This document shows positions 8,777 to 19,494 of a stretch of DNA of 64,000 bases, piece after piece; positions within the stretch are counted from its first letter, which is position 1; each line of letters begins with the position of its first letter. The notes beneath the pieces are model-generated. The model did not search any database and had not been told where the DNA came from. It saw only the letters and a program-made list of their open reading frames with translations. Source of the stretch: Candidatus Symbiopectobacterium sp. 'North America' (lineage in GTDB: Bacteria > Pseudomonadota > Gammaproteobacteria > Enterobacterales > Enterobacteriaceae); NCBI RefSeq assembly GCF_015762685.1, contig NZ_PEHF01000041.1, positions 1 to 64,000 of the forward strand, read 5' to 3'. Made by a program: the position numbers and the translations under genes.

Positions 8777-9745
8777 ATGTTTGCCACGAAACCTGTCTAT
8801 TTGTCGGCTGTATTTATCCTGTTGGCGGGGATGATCGTTGCCAGTCTGTTCGTCGGTGCCGGTCAGGTGACTCTGGATGCCGTGTGGCGCGATCCGATTA
8901 TGCGCGATATCTTCTTGATCAGCCGTGTTCCGCGCACGCTGGCGCTGCTGCTGGCGGGCAGTGCCATGAGCGTGGCGGGTTTGATCATGCAGTTGTTGAC
9001 GCAGAATCGCTTTGTCGAGCCATCGCTGGCGGGGACCACACAGTCCGTCAGCCTGGGGTTGTTGGTGGTGATGGTGTTAATGCCCTCCGCCTCGCTGCTG
9101 GTGAAAATGACTGTTGCCAGTCTGTTTGCCATGGCTGGCACTGTGCTGTTTATGCTGCTGTTGCGGCGCATCGTGCTGAAATCGGCGCTGGTGGTGCCGC
9201 TGGTAGGTATTATGCTGGGCGCGGTGATCGGCGCGATAACCACCTTCGCTGCGATGCATTTTGACCTGTTGCAGTCGCTGAGCGGCTGGGAGTCAGGCGA
9301 TTTCTCCGGCGTGCTGCGCGGACGTTACGAACTGCTGTGGCTGGTGGGTATTCTTACGCTGATTGCATGCTGGACGGCAGATCGCTTCACTGTTGCGGGC
9401 ATGGGGCGCTAGTTTTCCGTCAACGTCGCTCTCAACTATCGACAAGTGATGCTGCTCGGGCTGGCAATTATTGCCATCATCAGCGGGGTGGTGATGGTGG
9501 TGGTCGGTACGCTGCCTTTTCTCGGTCTGATCGTGCCTAACCTGATCAGTATGCTGCTTGGTGACAATGTGCGTAAAACCATTCCCTGGGTGTGCCTGCT
9601 CGGCGGGGGATTGGTGTTGCTGTGCGACGTGATTGGGCGGGTGATTCGTTATCCGTTTGAGATCCCAGTGAGTGTCATTCTGGGCGTCATTGGTGCGGCG
9701 GTGTTCCTTATCCTGTTGTTGAGTCAAAAACGCCATGTCAGTTAA
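8777..9745 (+). pseudogene. Siderophore ABC permease 1 (FecCD family), in-frame TAG
   Basis: This is one half of the membrane channel of the iron importer (VctD/FatD/CeuB-like). Read through, the frame gives about 322 residues with the FecCD pattern: LISRVPRTLALLLAGSAMSV near residue 50, QLLTQNRFVEPSLAG, the coupling segment and a late GTLPFLGLIVPNLISMLLG. Codon 212 is TAG (9410-9412), within GMGR-stop-FSVNVALNY, where relatives often have an acidic residue. The downstream part remains in the same frame to 9745 and overlaps the next gene. A truncated product would lack the last helices and the ATPase-contact loop. Confidence 0.85.
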
Positions 9746-10738
9746 CGAGGTAAAACTATCCCGCAGCGATAGCGGATTGATGGCCTTTATCGCTACGCCC
9801 GCGAAACGCTTGTGGTTACTCGGCGCGTTGGCGCTGACGACGATCGTTATTTTTAGACCATCAAGCTCGGCAGCAATTTGCAGTACATTCTGGTGCATCG
9901 TGGCCTGACGTTAGCCACCATGCTGCTGGTGGCATTTTCCGCCAGCAGCTCCACGCTGCTGTTTCAAACGGTGACTAACAACCGCATCTTCACGCCCTCC
10001 ATTATGGGTTTCGAAAACCTGTTTGTGCTGATTCAAACGCTGATCATCTTTTTGTTTGGGGCAAAGGGCATTCCCTGAGTGTGTGTCAGCGGCAAATTTT
10101 TGTGTGAAGCGCTACTGCTGGTGATGTTTTCTGCGGTGCTTTATCGCTGGCTGTTTCTGGGGCGGCGCGACAACCTGCATCTGGTGCTGCTGGTCGGCAT
10201 TATCTGCGGCACGCTGTTTCGTAGCGTTTCGAGCCTGATGCAGCGTCTACTGACGCCCACGGAGTTTGCCGTATTGCAAGGACGCATGTTTGCCACCTTT
10301 ACCCGTGCAGTGCCGGAGCTGATCGCGTTGACCGCGCTGATCGTAGTGATGGTTGCCATCGTTATCTGGCAGCGGCGTTTCGAGCTGGATGTGCTGGCGT
10401 TGGGACGTAACAGCGCGGTGAATCTGGGCATCAACTTCAACCGCAGCGTCACCCTGATTCTGCAGCTGGTGTCGGTACTGGTGGCGGTTTCTACTGCGCT
10501 GGTCGGCCCGCTCACTTTTCTGGGCTTTATGCTGGCCAATCTGGCTTATCTGGTGGCTGGCTCCAGCCAGCATCGCATTTTGTTTCCCACGGTATTTCTG
10601 CTTGGGGTGATATCCCTGGTCGGCGGGCAACTGATCCTGGAGCACCTGCTGAACATGGCGGGAGCGTTGTCCGTGGTGATTGAATTCATCGGTGGGACAC
10701 TGTTTATCTTGTTGCTATTGAAAAAGGTTGCCGTGTGA
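9735..10738 (+). pseudogene. Siderophore ABC permease 2 (FecCD family), frameshift plus TGA
   Basis: This is the second channel subunit (VctG/FatC/CeuC-like). The ATG at 9735 overlaps permease 1. The first frame reads to about 9855; the family resemblance then resumes one frame over at LQYILVHRGLTLATMLLVAF. The text TTTTTAGACCATC would restore an M-T-I reading with one added T, so a 1-bp deletion near 9856 is likely. TGA at 10076-10078 then interrupts, probably a former TGG. From 10079 the frame is open through GPLTFLGFMLANLAYLVAGS to the end. Corrected length is about 334 residues, typical for the family. Confidence 0.83.
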
Positions 10739-11493
10739 TTGAGATCGAGCATCTAACCAAGGCCTATTACGATCAAGTGGTGCTGAATGACATTACCGCC
10801 ACCATATCTCGGGGTGGCGTAACGTCAATCATTGGGCCTAACGGGGCAGGGAAATCTACCCTATTATCGGTCATAAGCCGCTTACTGGTGGCGGACAGCG
10901 GTCGCGTTACCGTCAATGGGATGGATATTGCCACCACGCCCGGTGAGCAGATGGCGACCTGCCTCTCGGTGTTGCGTCAGGAAAACCGTTTTACCAGTCG
11001 CCTCACCGTTGAAGAATTGGTTGGTTTTGGGCGCTATCCCTATACCAAAGGGAGGTTAAATGCGGACGATCGCATTTGCATTGCCGATGCACTGGCTTTC
11101 CTCAATCTCACCGAGTTTAAAGATCGTTTCCTGGACGAACTGTCCGGCGGTCAGCGCCAGCGCGCTTATGTGGCGATGGTATTGTGCCAGGATACCGAAT
11201 ACGTGCTGCTGGATGAGCCGTTGAACAATCTTGATATGAAACACGCGGTAGCGATGATGAAACAGATTCGTCGCGCAGCGGATGAGCTGGGAAAAACCAT
11301 CGTATTGGTCATTCATGATATCAATTTTGCGTCTGCCTACTCGGATTACATTATTGCGATGCGCAAAGGGCAAATTGTTTACAACGGCAATCCGGAAGAA
11401 GTGATGGTTTCCTCGGTGCTGGAATCCATTTTTGATACCCGGGTGGAGATTGAACAGGTACGCAATCAACGTATTGCCGTCTATTATCGTTGA
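10735..11493 (+). CDS. Siderophore ABC transporter ATPase (FepC family)
   Basis: This is the cytoplasmic ATPase of the iron importer (VctC/CeuD/YclP-like), 252 residues. Walker A is GPNGAGKST at 34-42, the signature is [13 protein letters not shown] near 138, Walker B is YVLLDEPLNNLD, and the switch histidine is in VLVIHDINFA. GTG at 10735 overlaps the stop of permease 2 (GTGA), so translation is coupled. It is intact, which contrasts with the two broken permeases just upstream. Decay has not yet reached every subunit of the operon. Confidence 0.9.
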   Translation: MIEIEHLTKAYYDQVVLNDITATISRGGVTSIIGPNGAGKSTLLSVISRLLVADSGRVTVNGMDIATTPGEQMATCLSVLRQENRFTSRLTVEELVGFGRYPYTKGRLNADDRICIADALAFLNLTEFKDRFLDELSGGQRQRAYVAMVLCQDTEYVLLDEPLNNLDMKHAVAMMKQIRRAADELGKTIVLVIHDINFASAYSDYIIAMRKGQIVYNGNPEEVMVSSVLESIFDTRVEIEQVRNQRIAVYYR

Positions 11494-11644
11494 TATTGTC
11501 ACCGATTTACCTCTTTGAAGGGGCGGCAGGCGGCGTAACTGAAAAACCGACTTGTCGAGCATAGTCACTCCCCTGTATCGTGAGCGGAGTGACGGTCAAC
11601 ACACCGTTGATCTCAAAGTTAACTGATCCACGTGGGGGATAACA

Positions 11645-11986
11645 ATGGATAAGGCGACCAAGCCCTGTTTCCAGGATGTGCTCGAGTTTGTGCGAATTTT
11701 CCGTCGCAAGAACAAATTGCAACGTGAAATTGTCGATAACGAGAAGAAAATCCGTGATAACCAGAAGCGCGTGCTGCTGCTGGATAACCTGAGCGAATAC
11801 CTGAAACCGGGCATGAGTATTGAAGATGTACAGGGCATTATTGCCACCATGCGCGGTGACTATGAAGATCGCGTGGATGAATACATCATCAAGAATGCCG
11901 ATCTGTCGAAAGAGCGTCGCAATCTCTCGAAAAAACTGAAAGAGATGGGCGAAATGAAGTGCGCGGTGCCGGGCAAAGAGGCGTAA
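11645..11986 (+). CDS. tmaR: PTS regulator TmaR (YeeX, DUF496)
   Basis: TmaR is a small, highly helical protein that in E. coli localises enzyme I of the phosphotransferase system to cell poles and controls its activity. The 113-residue product matches it nearly throughout: [20 protein letters not shown] at the start, [19 protein letters not shown], then [20 protein letters not shown]. Much of it is heptad-rich, consistent with coiled coil. GGGGGAT precedes the ATG. In E. coli yeeX lies near sbcB and plaP, and the same neighbourhood is kept here in shortened form. Confidence 0.93.
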   Translation: MDKATKPCFQDVLEFVRIFRRKNKLQREIVDNEKKIRDNQKRVLLLDNLSEYLKPGMSIEDVQGIIATMRGDYEDRVDEYIIKNADLSKERRNLSKKLKEMGEMKCAVPGKEA

Positions 11987-12005
11987 GCGTACACCCTTTT
12001 TCATC

Positions 12006-12029
12006 AGGCCGCCTGTACGGCCTTTTTTA
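12006..12029 (+). terminator. Terminator of tmaR
   Basis: AGGCCG / CGGCCT stem with a six-base loop and a run of six Ts, about 20 bases after the tmaR stop. Confidence 0.85.
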
Positions 12030-12232
12030 TTGCTGCGTTTTGGGTTCCCGCATGATGCTTCGCGCATTACCATTGGCCCGCTGACAATTGCGATCGCGCT
12101 TCACACCTTCCACTTCGCTATGAAACGTTACGTCATCCTGTGCGAATCCCGCTGCAACGCTGTGGTATAGGGCTGTTCCCTTTCACCGTAACCGGTCACT
12201 CTGCGGGCTGCTGAATACTAAAGGGGGCATCG

Positions 12233-14512
12233 ATGGCGAGAATGTCGTTTAGCCTGGCGTCATGTGCTGTTATTGCGGGAACACTGCCTCTGCTGTGGTT
12301 GTCGCAGATACCACCGCGCTGGGCCTCAGTCACTGTGCTGATGATATCGACGCTACTGCTGGCAACCAGCCTCCCCAAAATAGTACGTGTGTTGAGTCTC
12401 TTCTTTCTCTGTTTGGCGCTCGCGCTGCTTGATGCCCGTTCCATGCTAATGACAATGGCCGACATTGATGGCAAAACACTGAGCGCTGAGGTGAAGATTG
12501 TTGAGATGCGCATCTCCGGTCATCAGGATCAACAGATTCTGGTTCAGGTTGAAAAGCTGCAAGGCCGATGGATTTTCCCGGCGTTTTACGCCACGCTCAC
12601 GTTGCCTAATGCGATGGAGGCATGGTGCGGTGGGCAGCGTTGGTCGATTCGCGCCCGCTTTCGTCCGTTGCATAGTCGGTTAAATCAGGGGGGATTTGAC
12701 CGGCAACGCTGGGGGATTGCCAAGCGATAGTTGGCGTCGGCGCGCGTGCTGCGCGCAACGCCGATTACGCTAGCATGCGGTGCGCGTCAGCGTCTGTTAA
12801 CACAGGTTGAACAGCACGCCAGTTCGCTACGTTGGCATGCCATTTTGCTGGCGTTGGTGTTTGGCGTAATGAAAACGTTAACGCCTGAAGCCAGTGCGGT
12901 ATTACAGCAGACGGGCACCATGCATCTGATGGTGATTTCTGGATTGCATATCGTTTTGGCTGCCCTGTTCGGTTGGGGACTGATGCGCGCGGTGCAACGC
13001 TTGTTACCGTTGCGTTGGATCGTACCGTCGTTACCGCTGTTGGTCGGAGTGCTTCTGGCTTGGAGCTATGCATGGTTAGCGGGCGAGAACCCTCCGGCGA
13101 TCCGGGCCGCACTGGCTTTTAGCGTCTGGACGCTGATTCGCTGGTGGGGTGTCACCTGCACATCCTGGCAAGTGTGGTTGTGGTGTGTCGCCTTAGTGTT
13201 TCTTAGTGAGCCAATGATGGTACTGTCCAACAGCTTTTGGCTCTCTTGTGTCGCCGTTGCCGGACTGATTTTTTGGTTTCAATGGGCTCCGTTGCCTTAT
13301 GGTTTACGACAAGGGGGGCAATGGGCTCTACTGCGTGTGGTACATTTGCAATGTGGCATAACCTTACTGCTGCTGTCGTTGCAATGGGGCATATTTAAGG
13401 GCATCAGCCTGACATCATTACCGGCTAATATCTGGGCCGTGCCGCTGGTTTCTTTTGTTACGACACCCTTGGTGTTGTTGGCACTGCCGCTGGCGTCGTT
13501 CCCCCCGTTAAGTTACAGAACCTGGTGGCTGGCGGATCGATCGTTGGATGTGGTGTTCATGGTGCTCAAGCCGCTGCAACGCGGTTGGATAACGATTGAC
13601 GAACATTACCTTGCCTGGAGCCTGCTGGGGTGGTGCGGTGTCATTATCTGGCGCTTTGGCTGGTGGCGCGTTTATCCTGCCAGCGTAGCGGCGTTAGTGC
13701 TGTATCTGGTGCTGCAACGGGAGGCAGTTCCGCAACCGAAGTGGCGAGTAGATATGCTGGATGTGGGGCACGGATTAGCCATTGTTATCGAGCAGGAGGG
13801 GCATGCTGTCCTGTTTGATACCGGCAGCCAGTGGCTGGGCGGAGACATGGCGCAGTACGATATTTTGCCCTATTTACGCTGGCGCGGCACCACGCCCGAG
13901 GCGGTGATTATCAGTCACAGCCATCAGGATCACATTGGTGGACTGGGTTTTTTGTTGCAGACGTACCCGGCGCTCACTGTCTACAGCCCGTTTACCGAGC
14001 CGGGTCATCGCGCTTGCATCCAGGGGGAAAACTGGCAGTGGCGAGGGTTGAGGTTTACGGTATTGTGGCCGCCGAAGCTGGTGGCGCATGCAGGCAACGA
14101 TGATTCCTGCGTGGTGCGTATCGATGATGGTAAATACCGCGTGTTATTGACCGGAGATATTGAAATAAAAGCAGAAAGACGCCTTGAGAGCGCACTGCGA
14201 GACGAACTGGCTGCTGATTTGTTACAAATTCCCCACCACGGCAGTAAGACCTCATCCAGTGCGCCGTTTTTACGCGCGGTGAATCCCCGGTATGCGCTTG
14301 CCTCTACCGGACGCTATAATCCGTGGCGTCTGCCGTCTGCTGCGGTAATCGCACGTTATCGCCAAGTGGGGCATCATTGGGTCGATACGGCGCAGTCAGG
14401 ACAAATCAGTGTACGTTTTTTCAACGAACGCTGGCAGGTTTTACCCTATCGTGAGCGGCTATTGCCGTTTTGGTATCATCAGTGGTTTGGCGTAAAGCGC
14501 GATAGTGAGTAG
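12233..14512 (+). pseudogene. comEC: DNA-uptake channel ComEC/Rec2 (YcaI), in-frame TAG
   Basis: ComEC forms the inner-membrane channel that imports single-stranded DNA. Read through, the frame gives 759 residues (E. coli YcaI 754). It has N-terminal helices, an OB-like region (residues 70-160), the competence core with GTMHLMVISGLHIVLAALFG, and a C-terminal metallo-beta-lactamase domain with MLDVGHGLAIVI, SHSHQDHIGG and PHHGSKTSSS. Codon 166 is TAG (12728-12730), probably from CAG, just after the OB-like region. Everything after is open to 14512. It is the first gene of the conserved comEC-msbA-lpxK order, and msbA starts 37 bases later, so polar effects are limited by msbA's own need for expression. 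Confidence 0.88.
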
Positions 14513-14549
14513 AATAAGCGGCTATTTATAAATAATTCAGGTTTATTGC

Positions 14550-16298
14550 ATGCTGAATGATAAAGACCTCTCCACCTGGCAGACCTTCCGTCGCTTGTGG
14601 CCGATGATTTCTCCCTTTAAGGCGGGCTTAGCCGCGGCGGCAATTGCGCTTATCATCAATGCGGCGGGTGACACGCTGATGCTCTCGCTGTTGAAGCCTT
14701 TGCTGGATGAAGGGTTTGGGAAAACCGATCGCAGCATTCTGCTGTGGATGCCACTGGTGGTGATGGGCCTGATGCTGGTACGCGGGGTAACCGGTTATGT
14801 GTCCGCCTACTGCGTCTCTTGGGTATCGGGCAAGGTGGTCATGAATATGCGCCGTCGCTTGTTCAGCCACATTATGGGCATGCCCGTAGGCTTCTTCGAT
14901 CAGCAATCAACGGGAACGCTGCTCTCTCGCATTACCTATGATTCTGAACAGGTGGCTTCGTCATCATCCGGCGCGTTGATTACGTTGGTGCGTGAAGGTG
15001 CATCGATTATCGGTCTGTTTGTGCTGATGTTTTACTACAGTTGGCAACTGTCTATTATCCTGATTGTTATCTCTCCCATCGTGGCTATTGCGATCCGCGT
15101 GGTATCTAAACGCTTTCGTAATATCAGCAAAAATATTCAGAACACCATGGGGCAGGTGACGGCCAGCGCCGAGCAGATGCTGAAAGGCCATAAAGAAGTG
15201 CTGATTTTCGGCGGTCAGGACGTTGAAGTGGCGCGTTTCGATAAAGTCAGTAACCGAATCCGTACCCAAGGCATGAAAATGGTGTCGGCGTCAGCGATTT
15301 CTGATCCGATTATCCAGTTGATTGCGTCTGTGGCGCTGGCATTTGTGCTTTATGCTGCCAGCTTCCCGAGTGTGATGGATACGCTAACGGCTGGCACCAT
15401 TACCGTGGTGTTCTCCTCAATGATCGCCCTGATGCGTCCGCTTAAATCGTTAACTAACGTCAATGTCCAGTTTCAACGCGGCATGGCAGCCTGCCAAACG
15501 CTGTTTGCCATTCTGGATATGGAGCAGGAGAAAGACGAAGGTACACGAGTGCTGGAAAGGGCCGAAGGTGATTTGGAATTCCGCAACGTCAGTTTTGCCT
15601 ATCCGACCAAAGAGACATTGGCACTGGGGAATGTCAGCCTGCACATTCCTCCGGGTAAAACGGTGGCGTTGGTTGGGCGTTCGGGTTCCGGCAAGTCCAC
15701 CATCGCCAACCTGATCACGCGTTTTTACGACATTCAATCCGGCGAGATTCTGTTGGATGGGCATGACCTGCGCGACTATACACTCTCATCACTGCGTCGT
15801 CAGGTCGCGTTAGTGTCGCAACACGTGCACCTGTTTAACGACACCATTGCTAATAATATCTCGTATGCCTGCGGCGATCGCTACTCGCGAGAAGGCATCG
15901 AGCGCGCAGCCAAAATGGCCCATGCGATGGACTTTATTAGCAAAATGGATAACGGACTGGATACGATTATCGGTGAAAATGGCGCATTGCTCTCTGGCGG
16001 GCAACGTCAGCGTATCGCCATTGCACGCGCATTACTGCGTGATTGTCCGATTCTGGTGCTGGATGAAGCCACGTCAGCACTGGATACCGAATCAGAACGA
16101 GCGATTCAGGCTGCGCTGGATGAGCTGCAAAAAGATCGTACTGCGTTGGTGATTGCGCACCGTTTGTCTACCATCGAGAGTGCTGATGAGATTCTGGTCG
16201 TTGAGGATGGGCAGATTATTGAACGTGGGCCGCACGCGGAGCTGCTGGCGAAAAATGGCGCTTACGCACAGTTGCATAAAATGCAGTTTGGCGAATGA
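14550..16298 (+). CDS. msbA: Lipid A export ABC transporter MsbA
   Basis: MsbA is a homodimeric flippase that moves core-lipid A across the inner membrane and is essential in most enterics. The 582-residue product equals the E. coli length. An N-terminal six-helix exporter domain (residues 20-330) is followed by the ATPase, with Walker [10 protein letters not shown] at 376-384, signature [14 protein letters not shown], Walker [13 protein letters not shown] and the switch histidine in IAHRLSTIE. It overlaps lpxK by four bases (ATGA), so the two are translationally coupled, as in other Enterobacterales. No lesion was seen. Confidence 0.97.
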   Translation: MLNDKDLSTWQTFRRLWPMISPFKAGLAAAAIALIINAAGDTLMLSLLKPLLDEGFGKTDRSILLWMPLVVMGLMLVRGVTGYVSAYCVSWVSGKVVMNMRRRLFSHIMGMPVGFFDQQSTGTLLSRITYDSEQVASSSSGALITLVREGASIIGLFVLMFYYSWQLSIILIVISPIVAIAIRVVSKRFRNISKNIQNTMGQVTASAEQMLKGHKEVLIFGGQDVEVARFDKVSNRIRTQGMKMVSASAISDPIIQLIASVALAFVLYAASFPSVMDTLTAGTITVVFSSMIALMRPLKSLTNVNVQFQRGMAACQTLFAILDMEQEKDEGTRVLERAEGDLEFRNVSFAYPTKETLALGNVSLHIPPGKTVALVGRSGSGKSTIANLITRFYDIQSGEILLDGHDLRDYTLSSLRRQVALVSQHVHLFNDTIANNISYACGDRYSREGIERAAKMAHAMDFISKMDNGLDTIIGENGALLSGGQRQRIAIARALLRDCPILVLDEATSALDTESERAIQAALDELQKDRTALVIAHRLSTIESADEILVVEDGQIIERGPHAELLAKNGAYAQLHKMQFGE

Positions 16299-17287
16299 TA
16301 GCGCTCATCTGGTCTGGTACATCGCGGCTCTACTGGCTGCTAATCCCTTTGGCGATGTTGTACGGACTGATAACGGTAGTTATCCGCTATAGCTACCGTG
16401 CTGGCTGGCGTCGTGTCTGGCGCGCACCTATCCCGGTAGCGGTTGTGGGTAACCTGACCGCCGGTGGAAATGGTAAAACGCCGCTGGTGGTCTGGCTGGT
16501 GGAACAACTGCAACGTCAAGGGTGTCGCGTTGGCGTGGTATCGCGTGGCTACGGTGGCAAGGCGGAGCGCTATCCGCTGGTGGTGGATGCCTCGGTGTCT
16601 ACGGTGCAAGCGGGAGATGAGCCAGTACTGATTTACCAGCGCACGGGCGCTGCGGTGGCGGTATCCCCTGTGCGGCGCGATGCCATTGAAGTGCTACTGG
16701 CGCGTCAGCCGCTTGATGTGATTGTCACCGATGACGGTTTGCAGCACTATGCGCTGGCGCGGGATATCGAGATTGTGGTGGTGGACGGTGAGCATCGTTT
16801 TGGTAACGGCTGGTGGCTGCCCGCCGGGCCAATGCGCGAACGGGCTGATCGTTTGCGTAGCGTGGATGCCATTGTGGTTAACGGTGGCGCATCCCAGTCC
16901 GGCGAAATTGCTATGCATTTGCAACCGGGTGACGCGATTAATGTACTCACAGGTGAAACCTGCCCGGTGGCGACCTTGACAGGAAGTGTCGCCATGGCAG
17001 GCATTGGTCATCCACCCCGATTTTTTGCCACGCTACGGGCTCAAGGCGTGAACGTTGTGCGCGAAGTCACGTTTGCCGATCACCAAACATATTTGCAAGA
17101 AGCCATTCAAGCGCTGACCGAGGATAATCAGCAGCCATTGCTGATGACGGAAAAAGATGCGGTGAAATGCCGCGCCTTCGCCCAGGCTAACTGGTGGTAC
17201 CTGCCGGTAGATGCGCAACTTGCCGAGCCTGGAGCATCGCTATTGCTGGATAAGATAACGTCACTGTTGCCTTCACCGCGCGCGTAA
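16295..17287 (+). CDS. lpxK: Tetraacyldisaccharide 4'-kinase
   Basis: LpxK phosphorylates the 4' position of the lipid A precursor at the inner membrane. The 330-residue product has an N-terminal membrane anchor ([18 protein letters not shown]) and the family's P-loop, [17 protein letters not shown], near residue 50. VSRGYGGK and TDDGLQH motifs follow, as in the family. Its start overlaps the msbA stop. In E. coli ycaQ lies next, but here ycaR follows directly after about 45 bases, so ycaQ is absent. Confidence 0.96.
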   Translation: MIALIWSGTSRLYWLLIPLAMLYGLITVVIRYSYRAGWRRVWRAPIPVAVVGNLTAGGNGKTPLVVWLVEQLQRQGCRVGVVSRGYGGKAERYPLVVDASVSTVQAGDEPVLIYQRTGAAVAVSPVRRDAIEVLLARQPLDVIVTDDGLQHYALARDIEIVVVDGEHRFGNGWWLPAGPMRERADRLRSVDAIVVNGGASQSGEIAMHLQPGDAINVLTGETCPVATLTGSVAMAGIGHPPRFFATLRAQGVNVVREVTFADHQTYLQEAIQALTEDNQQPLLMTEKDAVKCRAFAQANWWYLPVDAQLAEPGASLLLDKITSLLPSPRA

Positions 17288-17331
17288 CGTGGCTACCCAT
17301 TTTGTTTGTAAGCACCTTTAATGGAGGATGC

Positions 17332-17514
17332 ATGGATCAACGTTTACTCGAGATCGTTGCCTGTCCGGTATGCAACGGACGGTTGTACTACAATAAAGAG
17401 AAGCTGGAACTGATTTGTAAAGCGGATGCTTTGGCCTATCCGGTGCGTGATGGTATTCCGGTCCTGCTGGAAAACGAAGCGCGCAAAATTCCCGCCGATG
17501 AGATAACACAATGA
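17332..17514 (+). CDS. ycaR: Trm112-like protein YcaR
   Basis: A 60-residue protein of the Trm112/UPF0434 family, beginning [20 protein letters not shown] and ending in ADEITQ. CPVC near the N-terminus is half of a possible zinc site; the second pair is reduced, as in other YcaR proteins. Its role is not settled. An ATG at 17302 is also in frame, but TGGAGGA just before 17332 and the family length favour 17332. It overlaps kdsB by four bases (ATGA) and belongs to the same transcript. Confidence 0.93.
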   Translation: MDQRLLEIVACPVCNGRLYYNKEKLELICKADALAYPVRDGIPVLLENEARKIPADEITQ

Positions 17515-18257
17515 GTTTTACTGCGATCATACCTGCGCGCTATGCCTCAACGCGCTTACCGGGAAAGCCTCTGGCGGATATCAACGGTAAGCCGATGGTG
17601 GTGCATGTGATGGAACGCGCCCTGGAATCCGGTGCCAGCCGTGTTATTGTCGCGACGGATCATCCTGACGTTCAACGTGCGGTGGAACTGGCTGGCGGGG
17701 AAGTGTGTCTGACCAGCCCCGATCACCATTCTGGTACGGAACGTTTGGCAGTGGTTATCGAACGTTACCAATTCCCGGATGATGAAATCATCGTTAACGT
17801 CCAAGGGGATGAACCTTTGATTCCTTCGGTGATTATTCGTCAGGTGGCGGATAATCTGGCCGTGTGTCAGGCCGGGATGGCGACTTTAGCCGTACCTATC
17901 ACCACTGCAGAAGAGGCGTTTAACCCCAATGCGGTAAAAGTGGTGATGGATGCGCAGGGCTATTCGCTCTATTTTTCCCGCGCCACCATTCCCTGGGATC
18001 GCGAGCGTTTTGCTCAAAACAAGGAGACGATTGGCGACCATTTCTTACGCCATATTGGCATCTACGCTTATCGCGCAGGTTTTATCCGTCGTTATGTGAC
18101 CTGGCAGCCCAGTAGCCTGGAGCAGATCGAACTGCTCGAACAGTTGCGCGTGCTGTGGTACGGCGAGAAAATCCATGTCGCGGTAGCGCAGGCTGTGCCC
18201 AGCGTCGGCGTAGATACGCCAGAAGATTTACAGCGCGTGCGTGCGGCGATGCTGTAA
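17511..18257 (+). CDS. kdsB: CMP-KDO synthetase
   Basis: KdsB (3-deoxy-manno-octulosonate cytidylyltransferase) activates KDO with CTP for lipopolysaccharide core assembly and is essential in enterics. The 248-residue product has the nucleotide-binding start [29 protein letters not shown] and the late [11 protein letters not shown] segment. Length and motifs match E. coli. It closes the lipid A/KDO run, and a dispersed repeat follows immediately. Confidence 0.96.
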   Translation: MSFTAIIPARYASTRLPGKPLADINGKPMVVHVMERALESGASRVIVATDHPDVQRAVELAGGEVCLTSPDHHSGTERLAVVIERYQFPDDEIIVNVQGDEPLIPSVIIRQVADNLAVCQAGMATLAVPITTAEEAFNPNAVKVVMDAQGYSLYFSRATIPWDRERFAQNKETIGDHFLRHIGIYAYRAGFIRRYVTWQPSSLEQIELLEQLRVLWYGEKIHVAVAQAVPSVGVDTPEDLQRVRAAML

Positions 18258-18298
18258 CGTTCGCTACTACGCTCCCACCGTCATTCCCGCCTACACTC

Positions 18299-18382
18299 CG
18301 TCATTCCCGCGTAAGCGGGAATCTCCTACAGGCTAGACGCGTATCTTCTGTCAGAGATCCCAGGCTTTCGCCGAGGATGACG
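18299..18382. repeat. Dispersed intergenic repeat, copy 1
   Basis: A block opening CGTCATTCCCGCGTAAGCGG (itself a TTCCCGC/GCGGGAA palindrome), passing through a TCAGAGATC box and ending GGCTTTCGCCGAGGATGAC. A second copy lies at 27731-27812 in the same arrangement. A truncated start (GTCATTCCCGC) also occurs at about 18280. It fills most of the 307-bp gap between kdsB and ycbJ, where no gene is seen. Confidence 0.75.
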
Positions 18383-18564
18383 AGGGGTAAAGTGACTTTT
18401 TTATCTCATCTCCCACTTGCTTGTTACATCACCTCTCGCCTTGCGCCAAAACTGGTATACCGCCTGCCGATGGCACTTTATTTGATCTATATTGAAAAAA
18501 TTGACGGCGGTCCACCGCATGATGACACGCGGGATCCTGAAGCAGGAGCGAGGTTTAGCAACGT

Positions 18565-19494
18565 ATGGAACATTTGAAGGCTGAATTAAGCACGGTGTTG
18601 GGGGAAAAATTAAGCCGGCTCGAACGCATCAGTGAGCAACCCTACGCACACTTATACGCCCTGTATGACAATAACGGCAACGCCATGCCGCTGTTGGCGA
18701 AAAGCTATGTTTGTCAGGGCATTGCGCAGCAAGAAGCGTACAAGCTTTCCATGCTGGCGCGCGAGGGGGATGTACGCTTGCCGACGGTATACGGTGTGGT
18801 GATCACTCAGGAAGCCCCCTACAAAGAACTGCTGTTGATTGAGCGCCTGTGCGGTGTATCAGTCGAAGCGCCAACGCGCACCCCCGAGCGTTGGACATCG
18901 CTGATGGATCATGTGGTTGAAAGCGTGCTGCTCTGGCACCGCATCGACAGGCAAGGCTGTGTGGGTAGCGTGGATAGCACGCAGGATAACGATTGGCTCA
19001 GTTGGTATGAACAGCGGCTGGAGGTGCTTTGGTCAACGTTATTGAATGTAGGTGCACCGTTACTTACGCAGGAAGATCGCAGCGTGTTGTACCGCTCGCG
19101 CCAGTGTTTTGATGCCTTGTTTGATGATTTTGATGACGATTGTGTATTGGTGCACGGTAATTTATCGCTGCGTAGTATGCTCAAAGACCCGCGCAGCGAT
19201 CAATTGCTGGCGATGATCAACCTCGGCATGATGTTGTGGGCTCCCAGAGAATATGACATGTTTCGCCTGTGCGAGCCGGGCATGTCGGAAGCGTTACTCT
19301 ATCGCTACCTGCAAAAAGCACCGTTGGCGGAAAATTTTGTCTATCGTCGCTGGCTTTACGTCATTTGGGAAGCGGTTTCCCGCTACCTTCACACCGGACA
19401 ATTGGATCGCGCGCTGTTCGAACGTGCCACGCGCGAATTGGGAATAGACCTCTCAGTGCGATGCCGCTTCTGGCGGCGTTTCGCTGCCTTTTAA
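18565..19494 (+). CDS. ycbJ: Aminoglycoside-phosphotransferase-like protein YcbJ
   Basis: A 309-residue protein of the uncharacterised YcbJ family, related in fold to aminoglycoside/choline kinases. Landmarks shared with E. coli are the LGEKLSRLE start, GVSVEAPTRTPERW, the kinase-like VLVHGNLSLRSMLKDPRSDQ (with the usual catalytic Asp replaced by Asn) and MLWAPREYDMFRL. Its substrate is unknown. The tail is about 12 residues longer than in E. coli and runs 42 bases into the end of elyC on the other strand, so the last residues may be an extension created by stop-codon loss. Confidence 0.88.
   Translation: MEHLKAELSTVLGEKLSRLERISEQPYAHLYALYDNNGNAMPLLAKSYVCQGIAQQEAYKLSMLAREGDVRLPTVYGVVITQEAPYKELLLIERLCGVSVEAPTRTPERWTSLMDHVVESVLLWHRIDRQGCVGSVDSTQDNDWLSWYEQRLEVLWSTLLNVGAPLLTQEDRSVLYRSRQCFDALFDDFDDDCVLVHGNLSLRSMLKDPRSDQLLAMINLGMMLWAPREYDMFRLCEPGMSEALLYRYLQKAPLAENFVYRRWLYVIWEAVSRYLHTGQLDRALFERATRELGIDLSVRCRFWRRFAAF

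Noticed and set aside
11507-12073. 188-codon minus-strand ORF over tmaR
   Set aside because: It is antisense to a recognised gene. Its C-terminal piece (FEINGVLTVTPLTIQG) looks protein-like, but I could not tie it to a family.
856-12730. Stop-codon recoding or an amber suppressor as explanation for many in-frame stops
   Set aside because: TAG, TGA and TAA all occur, frameshifts are equally common, normal genes end with all three codons, and the only tRNA seen is tRNA-Ser(GGA), not a suppressor.
18155-18577. 140-codon plus-strand ORF after kdsB
   Set aside because: It starts in an off-frame of kdsB and runs through the dispersed repeat; no ribosome site and no homology recognised.
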